64,000 nt of DNA from Methylobacter sp. (GTDB lineage: Bacteria > Pseudomonadota > Gammaproteobacteria > Methylococcales > Methylomonadaceae): positions 40,663-104,662 of the forward strand of contig JAPLRU010000066.1 of assembly GCA_026399025.1 (NCBI GenBank). Direction: 5' to 3'. Under the pieces are notes generated by a model, which searched no databases, was not told the origin of the DNA, and worked only from the letters and a program-made list of their open reading frames with translations. A program made the translations under genes and the position numbers. Below are positions 15,828 through 24,837 of the stretch, piece by piece; the stretch's first letter is position 1; each line of letters begins with the position of its first letter.

Positions 15828-18800
15828 TTACAACACAAAATCCGTAGCGACCAAATTACTCACTCCGGCCAACTGGATAGAGAAATCCGCGGCATTATCC
15901 GCATCGTTGTTGCCATAAAGAATTTGCGCGGTTTTGTCGAAATAGAGTTCGCCCGAATTGGCGAATACGCCCGAAAAAGTGCCGCCTACGGTGGGCGCTG
16001 AAAAAGCATTATTACCGGTAAATGCGGTGTTCGCATCAATCGCGGATAAATTGATTTTATCGCCTTGGCTGTGGCTAAAATCAACGATGCTGTCTCGAGT
16101 GCCGGCGCTGACGCCGGTTTCGGTTTCGCTGTTAAACTTGAATTGGTCGCTGCCTAAGCCTCCGGTCAGGGTGTCGGCCCCGGTTCCGCCGGTTAAAGCA
16201 TTAGCGCCTTTATTGCCGGTTAAGGCATTATTAAGCGAGTTGCCGATGCCGTTAATCGCCGCCGTTCCGCTGAGGGTCAAATTTTCTATATTAGTCTTCA
16301 GTGTGTAAGTGGTTGAGCTGTTAACGGTATCGATTTCGATTGCCAAGGCGGAGGTTTCAGTGACTACGTCGCCGGCTTTATCGACAAAGTAAGTGTCGTT
16401 ACCCAAACCGCCTATCATGGTATCGTTGCCCGCACCGCCGGAAAGGGTGTCATTGCCTGTAAAGCCGTCCAGCACATTATTGCCGGCGTCGCCGGTCAAG
16501 ACGTCGCCGGCTTGCCCGCCGATCACATTTTCGATGCTGTTAAGCTGGTCGCTGTCGATTTCATTGCCGCCGGCGGTACCCAATGCCAAGCTGACTGTAA
16601 TACCGGTCGTCGCGCTGGAGTATTTAATGGTGTCGATACCGGCGCCGCCGATATAGATGTCGTCGCCAATGCCGTTACCGCCGACAATAAGATCGTTGCC
16701 GATACCGCCATTGACGGAGTCGTTGCCGTTGCCGCCTTCCAACGAGTCGCTGCCGTTACCGCCGACCAGGGTGTCGTTATCCAAACCGCCTAATAATTCG
16801 TCATTGCCCGAACCGCCGAATAATGAGTCCCGGCCTACCGCACCGTCTAAAACGTTATTGCCGTCATTACCGCTTAAGGCGTTATCGCTATCGTTCCCGG
16901 TAAGGTTACTGGCTTTTGCGCCTGCGGCAATGGTGCCATTTTCAATACTTGCCGGTAAGGTGTAGCTTTGTAACAGATACGGCATGATGACGGTATCTTG
17001 GTCCGTCGCTAAGCCGTTATCGGCGATAACATCAATGGCATCGTAACCTAAATAATAGATATCGTTACCTTCACCACCCGTCATGAAATCAGCGCCCTTG
17101 TCGCCACCATCCAAGGTATCGTTACCTGCACCGCCCTCCATGCTGTCTACGCCCTTGCCTCCATCTAAGCTATCGTTACCTTCTCCACCCATCAGGGTGT
17201 CCAGGCCGTCACCTCCATCTAAGGTATCGTTACCTACCCCGCCATCCAAATAATCATTTTCTTGCTCTCCATATAAATCGTCATTGCCTTCTTCACCGAA
17301 CAGGTTATCGTCGCCATTGCCACCCAAAAGCGTATCGTTGCCCCGGCCGCCCGATAAATTATCCGCCATATTTAAACCATGCAAAATATCCGCGCCGTTA
17401 CCGCCGATAAGAACATCGGATGTCGCAATGTCGCCGCCTTGATCGCCGTATAAATCCAGTGGACTGTCTAAACCATCATCGGTATTGGTTAAACTTAATG
17501 GAGTGACAGTGACATTTTTATAAAAAACATCCCTTGAACTGATGGTTGCGGTGATTTCATAAGGGATATTGCCGTCATCCAAATAATCGTCCACCCCGCT
17601 TACCGTTAACGTTTGCGGCGTAGAATAATTCGCCGAGGTAAAGGTAAATGTGGTCTTGCCGGTAACAATGCCTTCGCTGGCATCATTACTGGCAAAAGTC
17701 ACGACGACGTTTTGATTAACCGCCGGAGCGGTGTTCAGCTGAACTTTGTAAGTGACGCTTGCGCCATTTTCACCGGTAGTTTGCGCGGTCGCGGGACTGA
17801 TGGTGACGCCGGGGGTGGACGGAGGAATGACGACTCCGGAACTTGCGCTGCTAACGCTTTCAGCCGTACCGAAAGCATCGGTGTAGGTCGCTGTGGCGGT
17901 GACGGTTTTGCCTATCTCATTGGCGGTTAAGGTGTAAGTGTTGCCGGTGCCGATAGTGACAGCGCCCGCTCGCCATTGATAAGTGATAAGCCCTAAGCCA
18001 TCGGTATCGGCCAAGGTATTGGATGCGGTTAACACTTCGCCTTTTTTTGCAGTGCCGGCAATGGTGACTTTGCCGGTAGGCAAGTCATTGACGTTAAGTA
18101 CTGCCGCCGTTGCCGTACTGGCGGCGTGTTCAACCGTGCCTAACTTATCGGTATAGTGAGCGGCTACCGAAATGGTTTTGCCGACTTCAGTCTGGGTCAG
18201 GGTATAAGTTTTGGCGGTTGCGCCGGTAATAGCCACTCCGTTTGCTTGCCATTGATAAGCGATCGTCCCTAAACCATCGGTATCCGCCAGGGTATTGCCG
18301 ACAGTCAGTTTTTGTCCTTGAGCCGCGGTGCCGGTAATGCTGACTGTTCCTGTCGGGGCGTCGTTAGTGGCTATTCCGGTAAAGTTTTTGCTGCCGGATA
18401 CGCTTAAGGTGTCATCGCTGATATCGGTGGCGATGGTAAAGCTGCTGTTAAAATTAGCTGCCGGGGTAAAGCTTAAGCCCGCCAATAAAGTATTAACGTC
18501 CGCGACCGCGCCGTTGGCTGTCCACACGCCGGTACCGGCGTTGTAGCTTGACGTCACCGCGTTCGATGTGCCTGTACTTAAGCTGCCTGCCGCGAGGTTG
18601 GATAAGGTCAAGGTTGCTGAAATAACAGGACTGTCTATATCGTTGGCGACAATGTTAGTCAGGTTTAAGGCTGTATCTTCGGTATACGTTTCGGCGCTAT
18701 TCAGAGCTGTCGCGGTCGGTGCGTCATTGGCGGCGATTCCGGTAAAGTTTTTACTGCCCGATACGCTTAACACGCCGTCGCCGATGGTGGTGGAGATGGT

Positions 18801-20918
18801 AAAGCTGCTGTTGAAATTGGCCGTTGGGGTAAAACTTAGGTTTGCTAATAAGGCATTAACATCCGCAGACGCGCCGCTGACAGTCCATACGCCCGCACCT
18901 GCGCTGTTGTAAGTGGACGTCGCGGTATTTGATGTGCCGGTGTTTAAGCTGCCTGCCGCCGGGTTGGATAATGTTAAGGTTGCGGTAATAGTGGCGCTGT
19001 CTACGTCGGTGGCGACAAGATCGGTTAAGTTTAAGGCTTCATCTTCGGTATAGGTTTCAGCGCTATTAAGGGCTGTCGCGGTCGGAGCGTCAGCGACGGC
19101 GGTTCCGGTAAAGCTTTTGCTGCCCGATACGATTAGGGAGCCATCGCTGATCTGGGTAGCGATGGTAAAGCCGCTGTTAAAGTTAGCCGCCGGGGTAAAG
19201 CTTAAGCCTGCCAATAAAACATTAACGTCCGCCGTCGCACCGGCAGCAGTCCATACGCCGGTGCCGGCGTTGTAGCTTGACGTCACTGCATTTGAGCTGC
19301 CGGTGCTTAAGCGGCCCGCGACCGGGTTGGATAGGGTCAAGGTAGCTGTGATGGTGGCGCTGTCGACATCGGCGGCGACAAGATCGGTTAAGTTTAAGGC
19401 TGTATCTTCGGTATAGCTTTCGGTGCTATTGAGAGCGGTAGCGGTCGGTGCGCTATTGACTGGCGTTCCGGTAAAACTTTTGCTGCCCGATACGCTTAAC
19501 GAGCCGTCGCTGATGTTGTCGGCAATGGTAAAGTTACCGTTGAAATTAGTGGTTGGAGTAAAGACCAAATTCGCCAATAAAGCATTAACATCGGCACTGG
19601 CGCCGCTGACCGACCATACGCCGGTGCCTGCGTAGTAGCTTGAAGTTACGGAATTTGAGGTGTCGGTATTTAAGCTGCCGGCAGTCGGGTTGGATAAGGT
19701 TAAGGTTGCTGTAATGGTAGCACTGTCCGCATCGGTGGCGACAATATCGGTTAAATTCAAGGGGGCGTTTTCGGTATAGGCTTCGGCAGCACTGAGAGAC
19801 GTGGCCGTGGGCGCGTCATTGACGGCGCTTCCGGTAAAGGTTTTGCTGCCCGATACGTTTAACAAGCCATCGCTGATACTGGTGGCGATGGTGAAGCCGT
19901 TGTTAAAGTTGGCCGCTGGGCTAAAGCTTAAACCCGCCAATAAAATATTAACATCCGCGGTTGCGCCGGTAGCTGTCCATATGCCGGTGTCCGGGCTATA
20001 AGCCGATGTCACTGAGTTTGCCGTACCGATGTTTAAGCTTCCCGCCGCCGGGTTCGATAAGGTTAGCGTCGCCGTTAAGGTAGCATTGTCACTATCGGCG
20101 GCGACGATGTCCGTTAAATTTATGGCGCTATCTTCGGTATAGGTTTCGGCGGTATTAAGAGCCGTCGCGGTGGGGGCGTCATTAACGGCGGTTCCTGCAA
20201 AGCTTTTGCTGTCCGATACGGTTGAAAAGCTGTCGCTGATGCTGGTGGCAAGGGTGAAGCTGCTATTGAAATTAGTTGCCGGGGTAAAAATTAAGCCCGC
20301 CAACAAAGTATTAACATCTGCGATTGCGCCGTCGGCTGTCCATACACCGGCGCTGTAAGTTGAAGTGACTGAGTTTGATGTGCCGGTGTTTAAACTGCCC
20401 GCCGCGGTGTCGGATAAGGTCAGGGTTGCGGTGACGCTGGCGCTGTCGGTATCGGTGACGACAATATCGGTTAAGTTTAAGGCCGTATCTTCGGTATAGG
20501 TTTCGGCAGCATTAAGATTAGTGGCGGTCGGTGCGCTATTGATGCTGCTAATTTCGATAATGCCTAGCGGGGCGGAGCCTTGTGGCGAATTGGGCACATC
20601 GTTCCATTTTCCATTATTGGTCGTTAACATCACGTAATCTTCATTACCGTTGCGATTGTCCGGCTGGATAGTATCCCAATTAGTGAAAGTTGAGGATTCC
20701 CCATTAACCCACTTAAAAACGCCTTCCGTTTCCTGGTCTGTATAACCCAGCCATAGCGCTGGATTATTGCCAAAAGTGGCGATTAGCCAATCTTGTTCCG
20801 CTTGATTGTTAATAGTAACTAAGTTTCCCCCCAAGCTCTGCGCACTGGCTTGCGCTTCCTGCCATGTGCCGGCGGTGGTTAATAAATAAGTATGTCCGTT
20901 GTATTGATAAGTAGCCAT
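15828..20918 (-). CDS. Giant C-type lectin / cadherin-like repeat / RTX exoprotein
   Basis: 1,696 aa. Residues 1-125 form a C-type lectin-like domain (YLLTTAGTWQEAQASAQSLG, LWLGYTDQ, WVNGE, GKWNDVP). From about residue 129 come six tandem repeats of about 121 residues (DNA units of 360-366 bp, roughly 18355-20534) starting APTATxLNxAETYTED and ending VSGSKxFTG. Two repeats with YQWQANGVAITG / ITYQWRAG-type strands and a Calx-beta-like segment follow. A long run of RTX nonapeptides (GGxGNDxLxGG) comes next. The end is an M10-type C-terminal block (GLGSDQFKFNSETETG, IVDFSHSQGDKINLSAID). Lack of a signal peptide, RTX repeats and this C-terminus indicate type I secretion; no such exporter is in the window. 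Probable calcium-dependent adhesin. Confidence 0.88.
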   Translation of the reverse strand: MATYQYNGHTYLLTTAGTWQEAQASAQSLGGNLVTINNQAEQDWLIATFGNNPALWLGYTDQETEGVFKWVNGESSTFTNWDTIQPDNRNGNEDYVMLTTNNGKWNDVPNSPQGSAPLGIIEISSINSAPTATNLNAAETYTEDTALNLTDIVVTDTDSASVTATLTLSDTAAGSLNTGTSNSVTSTYSAGVWTADGAIADVNTLLAGLIFTPATNFNSSFTLATSISDSFSTVSDSKSFAGTAVNDAPTATALNTAETYTEDSAINLTDIVAADSDNATLTATLTLSNPAAGSLNIGTANSVTSAYSPDTGIWTATGATADVNILLAGLSFSPAANFNNGFTIATSISDGLLNVSGSKTFTGSAVNDAPTATSLSAAEAYTENAPLNLTDIVATDADSATITATLTLSNPTAGSLNTDTSNSVTSSYYAGTGVWSVSGASADVNALLANLVFTPTTNFNGNFTIADNISDGSLSVSGSKSFTGTPVNSAPTATALNSTESYTEDTALNLTDLVAADVDSATITATLTLSNPVAGRLSTGSSNAVTSSYNAGTGVWTAAGATADVNVLLAGLSFTPAANFNSGFTIATQISDGSLIVSGSKSFTGTAVADAPTATALNSAETYTEDEALNLTDLVATDVDSATITATLTLSNPAAGSLNTGTSNTATSTYNSAGAGVWTVSGASADVNALLANLSFTPTANFNSSFTISTTIGDGVLSVSGSKNFTGIAANDAPTATALNSAETYTEDTALNLTNIVANDIDSPVISATLTLSNLAAGSLSTGTSNAVTSSYNAGTGVWTANGAVADVNTLLAGLSFTPAANFNSSFTIATDISDDTLSVSGSKNFTGIATNDAPTGTVSITGTAAQGQKLTVGNTLADTDGLGTIAYQWQANGVAITGATAKTYTLTQTEVGKTISVAAHYTDKLGTVEHAASTATAAVLNVNDLPTGKVTIAGTAKKGEVLTASNTLADTDGLGLITYQWRAGAVTIGTGNTYTLTANEIGKTVTATATYTDAFGTAESVSSASSGVVIPPSTPGVTISPATAQTTGENGASVTYKVQLNTAPAVNQNVVVTFASNDASEGIVTGKTTFTFTSANYSTPQTLTVSGVDDYLDDGNIPYEITATISSRDVFYKNVTVTPLSLTNTDDGLDSPLDLYGDQGGDIATSDVLIGGNGADILHGLNMADNLSGGRGNDTLLGGNGDDNLFGEEGNDDLYGEQENDYLDGGVGNDTLDGGDGLDTLMGGEGNDSLDGGKGVDSMEGGAGNDTLDGGDKGADFMTGGEGNDIYYLGYDAIDVIADNGLATDQDTVIMPYLLQSYTLPASIENGTIAAGAKASNLTGNDSDNALSGNDGNNVLDGAVGRDSLFGGSGNDELLGGLDNDTLVGGNGSDSLEGGNGNDSVNGGIGNDLIVGGNGIGDDIYIGGAGIDTIKYSSATTGITVSLALGTAGGNEIDSDQLNSIENVIGGQAGDVLTGDAGNNVLDGFTGNDTLSGGAGNDTMIGGLGNDTYFVDKAGDVVTETSALAIEIDTVNSSTTYTLKTNIENLTLSGTAAINGIGNSLNNALTGNKGANALTGGTGADTLTGGLGSDQFKFNSETETGVSAGTRDSIVDFSHSQGDKINLSAIDANTAFTGNNAFSAPTVGGTFSGVFANSGELYFDKTAQILYGNNDADNAADFSIQLAGVSNLVATDFVL

Positions 20919-21004
20919 CGCTTAGTCTCAAATGAAAAATGGTTATTGTAATGGGTTATGTCGGCTTGCTAAGCCGTATCTTGAACCCATCTGGAAGCGC
21001 CAAC

Positions 21005-24000
21005 TCAGAACGGCAATTGATCGCCGCTTTTCGGTTTCAAGCCGCCGGCTCCTTTACGGGTAAGGGAACTGCCGGTGCCTAATCCGCAATAGTCTTGGCT
21101 GATAATCTGGGTGTCGAATTGGGGGCCGCCCAAGTTGGCAATAATACCACTCAGGTTCAATTGCGGTGCGGTTACGCTCAGGGTGCCGCTGACGCCCGCT
21201 TGCGAGGCGGCCTGGATGACGTTAAAGCCGGACATGAACGCTTGCCAATTGACCGGCGCGCCGCCCAGAATCAGCATATTACAGCTGGGAATCAGCGCGT
21301 TCAGGTTCAGTGCGATATTGCCGCCGGAGCCGCCGACCGCGTTGGCTTGGATGATGCCGCTATCCATCAGCAACATGTCGGCGCTTATCGCTATGTCGCC
21401 TCCGTTACTGTCGGCGCCGCCTACTGTGGTCATAAAACCGGCGTTTTTCAGGAAGATCAATTCTCCGCCGCTGATGGTTATCATGCCGCCGTTGCCGGTA
21501 TTCGCCGTGGTACGGATAAAGGACGGGTCCATGGTTAGCCAATGGGAGAAGTTAATATAAACATTTCCCGCGCTCACGTTACCGGTCGAATGGGTGCTGA
21601 TAACACTATCCTTCATATCAATGTCTTGAGCACTGACGGTAATAGCGCCGGGCCTAACCGTCGGTTCGACAGCATTGCCGGCATTCTCGATGCTGATTTT
21701 GGCGTTATTGGATAAACTCAGCAAAGACGCGGCTCGAACGGTCACATCGCCGGTGCGCCCGGTCGAACCGGCCTTGGCTTCGGCGGAAATGACCGAGTTA
21801 GCCACGCTGACGCTTGGCGCTTCTATGGTTACACTGCCGGCGCTGCCGGTACCGGAGGCGGAAGAGTTGATGGTAGACGCATTTTGTTCCGACAGGGATT
21901 GCATCGCCGTGACTTTCACCGAGCCCGCATCGACATTGCCGACGGTAGCGGCTGTGATAGTGCCGCCGTCCAATGCTAGGGTTGCGGCCGAAACTGTCAA
22001 GCTGCCGGGTCTAAGCGTTGCCGGGTCAATGGCCGTGCCGGCATTTTCGATGCTGATTTTGCCGCCGTTGGCGAGTTGGACAGCGTTCGCAGCTTGGACC
22101 GCAACGTTGCCGACTTGGCCGCCGCTGCCGGGTTTCGCTTCCGAGAAAATCCCGGTCGCCACGGTTGTATTGCCTTGTCCATCGACAATTAAAGTCTCTG
22201 CATTAACGGTAACGCTACCGGCATCGCCTTCGGCGAAAGTGGAACTCGACACATTGCCGCCGTTGACGATATCGACAGTTTTAGCCTGAACCTTCACGTC
22301 ACCGGCGCGGCCGCTGCTGCCTTGATTGGCGCGAGAGACAATGCCGGTGGCCGTCAACAGGTTGCCTTGACTATCGATCTTTAACGCATCCGCCGTCACC
22401 GTAACGTTGCCGGCATTGCCTTCGGCAAAAGTGGAACTCGAAATCACCCCGCCGTTGAGAATATCGAGCGCTCCAGCCTGAATGGTCACATTACCGGCAT
22501 GGCCGCTGCCCAGATTCGCTTGCGAATTAATGCCGGTCGCCCTTGTTTTATTGCCCAGTCCGTTAATGGTTAAAGTGTTCGCGATGACTTCAACATTGCC
22601 GGCATTGCCTTGGGCAAAAGTGGAACTCGACACATTGCCGCCGTTGACGATGTCGACGCTTTGAGCGCGAATGCCGACGTTCCCGGCTTGACCGCTACTG
22701 CCTTGATTCGCACGCGAGTATATGCCGGTTGCCGTTGACGCATTGTCTTGGCTGTTGACGGTCAATGCATCCGCCGTGATGTCAACATTGCCGGCGTCGC
22801 CTTGAGCGGACGTGAAGCTCGACACGACGCCGCCATTGAGGATGTTGAGGATGGCGGCCCGGATATTGACGTTACCGGCGTTACCTAGCGCATCGGTCGA
22901 ACTGGAAATATCCCCGGCATTGGCAACGTCCAGCTTTCCGGTTTGAACGCTCACATTACCGGCTTGGCCGCTGCTGTTCGCTTCCGCTTTCGAGAAAATA
23001 CCGGTTGCACCTGCCGAATAGTCTTGGCTATCGACGCTTAAGGTATCGGCCGCGACGGTCACGTTACCGGCGTGGCCTTGACTGAAAGTCGAGCTGGAAA
23101 TACGTCCGCCGTTTAGAACATCCAGCTTGCCGGCCTTGACTGTCACATTGCCGCCGAGGCCGCTACTGCCCGGATTCGCGCGCGAGACAATGCCAGTTGC
23201 GGATCTCTCGTAGCCTTGGCTATCGATGGTTAACTTATCCGCGGTGACGGTAACATCGCCCGAGTAGCCTTGGGCATAAGTGGAACTGGAGATATTGCCT
23301 CCATTTAGAATATCCAGCGTTCCGGCTTTCAGGATTACATTACCGGCATTGCCGAAACTAAAGGCGGAACTCTTGATATGCCCGTTGTTATCGATAGTCA
23401 TCGCAGCGGTGCTTGTCAACGTCACATTTCCGGCCTTACCGGAGTCCAAGGCATCGAACGAAATCCAGCCGTTATCCACTTTTAGCGTGTATGCGCGCAT
23501 ATCGACGCCTTTTGCCGCCGTGGCATCGGTAGCGCCGCTATTGTCGTTATATGACGTACTGTTAGTGAGCGAAATATCGCCTCCCCACAGCGCGATGCGG
23601 CCGCCGCCGTCGCCGGTGCCGTCAATGGCGCCGGCGTTAATGGTGATGGGGCCTGCATTCGTCGCCGAGGGGAGGGCAGTCGGCAAAGGCAGCGTGCCGT
23701 CCGCGGATTTTTCCAAACTTGTTGAGCCTTGTCCCTGTATGGCGACCAAACGTAAGTCTCCGGCGGGGGCGGCGACGAGCGACAGGTTTTCAATGGTAAT
23801 TGCACCCGCCACCATATCGAATGTTCGACCGGTCTTTACGCTCAGTTGGGCGTTGTTGACGTCAATTAGCCCATTGTTGGCTGTGGAGGTGCCGAGAAAG
23901 CCGAAAGCCGCCGGCGCTTCGGCGGACAAGGTGCTGGTTTGATTCGAGTCGGCGTAAAAGCTTCCGCCATGATTGGCGAAATCGATTTTATCCGCCGTGC

Positions 24001-24427
24001 TGATGTGGAAAGCGCCGGGAACATTTACCTGAGCGCCTGTTCCGAAAGTAATGCCATTAGGATTGATGAAGTAAAAAGCGGCGTTGGCGATAGCGGATCT
24101 TAGCGTTCCTTCGATTTCCGTTACATCGGTGCCGGTTACGCGGGAGACCACATTGTGCAAGGCATCGCTGCCGGTGAATCTGACTGTTTGGCCATTCGCT
24201 ATGTTGAATTCGGTAAAACTATGGAACAGATTATTGCCGACGGTGGTGCCCAGACTTTGCGGCACGGTGAGGTTGGCGCCGTTCAAGGTCTGAGTCGCGC
24301 CCATCGTGCCGTCAGTGCTGATACCGCCGCTGACGTCCGCCCAAGCGCTAGGAGCGAGGGCTAGCGCTTCGATCAGGAAATAGCCGAAAGCGCGTAGCCA
24401 AGACAATGTTTGCGATCTGTTGCTCAT
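21005..24427 (-). CDS. Filamentous-haemagglutinin-type TpsA exoprotein
   Basis: 1,140 aa. A signal peptide covers roughly residues 1-30 (ALALAPSAWA). The TPS secretion domain follows: LNGANLTVPQSLGTTVGNNLFHSF, NVVSRVTGTDVTEIEGTLRS, NAAFYFINPNGITFG. The rest is a predicted right-handed beta-helix built of repeats such as AGNVTVKAGKLDVLNGGRISSSTF alternating with ATGIFSxAxxGSSGxAGNV. The C-terminus (DYCGLGTGSSLTRKGAGGLKP) resembles haemagglutinin/large exoprotein ends. TpsA proteins need an outer-membrane TpsB transporter, which is absent here. AAGGAA 6-7 bases before the ATG supports the start. Likely surface adhesin. Confidence 0.9.
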   Translation of the reverse strand: MSNRSQTLSWLRAFGYFLIEALALAPSAWADVSGGISTDGTMGATQTLNGANLTVPQSLGTTVGNNLFHSFTEFNIANGQTVRFTGSDALHNVVSRVTGTDVTEIEGTLRSAIANAAFYFINPNGITFGTGAQVNVPGAFHISTADKIDFANHGGSFYADSNQTSTLSAEAPAAFGFLGTSTANNGLIDVNNAQLSVKTGRTFDMVAGAITIENLSLVAAPAGDLRLVAIQGQGSTSLEKSADGTLPLPTALPSATNAGPITINAGAIDGTGDGGGRIALWGGDISLTNSTSYNDNSGATDATAAKGVDMRAYTLKVDNGWISFDALDSGKAGNVTLTSTAAMTIDNNGHIKSSAFSFGNAGNVILKAGTLDILNGGNISSSTYAQGYSGDVTVTADKLTIDSQGYERSATGIVSRANPGSSGLGGNVTVKAGKLDVLNGGRISSSTFSQGHAGNVTVAADTLSVDSQDYSAGATGIFSKAEANSSGQAGNVSVQTGKLDVANAGDISSSTDALGNAGNVNIRAAILNILNGGVVSSFTSAQGDAGNVDITADALTVNSQDNASTATGIYSRANQGSSGQAGNVGIRAQSVDIVNGGNVSSSTFAQGNAGNVEVIANTLTINGLGNKTRATGINSQANLGSGHAGNVTIQAGALDILNGGVISSSTFAEGNAGNVTVTADALKIDSQGNLLTATGIVSRANQGSSGRAGDVKVQAKTVDIVNGGNVSSSTFAEGDAGSVTVNAETLIVDGQGNTTVATGIFSEAKPGSGGQVGNVAVQAANAVQLANGGKISIENAGTAIDPATLRPGSLTVSAATLALDGGTITAATVGNVDAGSVKVTAMQSLSEQNASTINSSASGTGSAGSVTIEAPSVSVANSVISAEAKAGSTGRTGDVTVRAASLLSLSNNAKISIENAGNAVEPTVRPGAITVSAQDIDMKDSVISTHSTGNVSAGNVYINFSHWLTMDPSFIRTTANTGNGGMITISGGELIFLKNAGFMTTVGGADSNGGDIAISADMLLMDSGIIQANAVGGSGGNIALNLNALIPSCNMLILGGAPVNWQAFMSGFNVIQAASQAGVSGTLSVTAPQLNLSGIIANLGGPQFDTQIISQDYCGLGTGSSLTRKGAGGLKPKSGDQLPF

Positions 24428-24596
24428 AAGGTTCCTTGGTTTTTCGCCAACGGTTTGTTCTATTGCGGTTCAGCTTGTTTAGGTGCTTTAGCGCGCAGAA
24501 TTAATAGAGCGGCGCAAAGGTTTGCCGGCGGCTTATTCCGGCCTGCCGCAAAAAGCAAGTAACCTTGAGGATCACCAATCATCCGGTTCCACTACT

Positions 24597-24836
24597 CTAC
24601 ATACAGACTACACGACGAATAAAACTTTCAACCTCAGCCTGATCAAACGGCCACCCCAACTCTTGCTTGGTCTCCGAATCATATAAAACCGGAATGCGCA
24701 CTGCATATAACTCCTGCCACTGTTCCTGCTCGGCAATATCCACAGTCTCAACGCCATCCGGCACACAGGCATTAACAATAAGCTCCGCCTGTTCGCAAAG
24801 ATGGCAGCCGGAGGTGCCGAACAGTATTAAGCGCAT
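24597..24836 (-). CDS. Glutaredoxin-like thiol protein (DUF836 type)
   Basis: 79 aa beginning MRLILFGTSGCHLCEQAE, a thioredoxin-fold CxxC motif (Cys11, Cys14), followed by a beta strand with cis-proline region VRIPVLYD and a C-terminal helix. The ATG at 24836 is separated from the metH stop codon by one base (TAATATG), so translation is probably coupled to metH. A longer frame start inside metH lacks homology. Electron-transfer or thiol-disulfide exchange role is inferred. Confidence 0.8.
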   Translation of the reverse strand: MRLILFGTSGCHLCEQAELIVNACVPDGVETVDIAEQEQWQELYAVRIPVLYDSETKQELGWPFDQAEVESFIRRVVCM

Positions 24837-24837
24837 A

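Noticed and set aside
18355..20534. CRISPR-like array
   Set aside because: The periodic units of about 362 bp are coding tandem repeats of one protein, without short repeats and unique spacers.
21095..23942. Long plus-strand ORFs opposite the TpsA gene
   Set aside because: They are antisense shadows of a repetitive, high-GC coding region.
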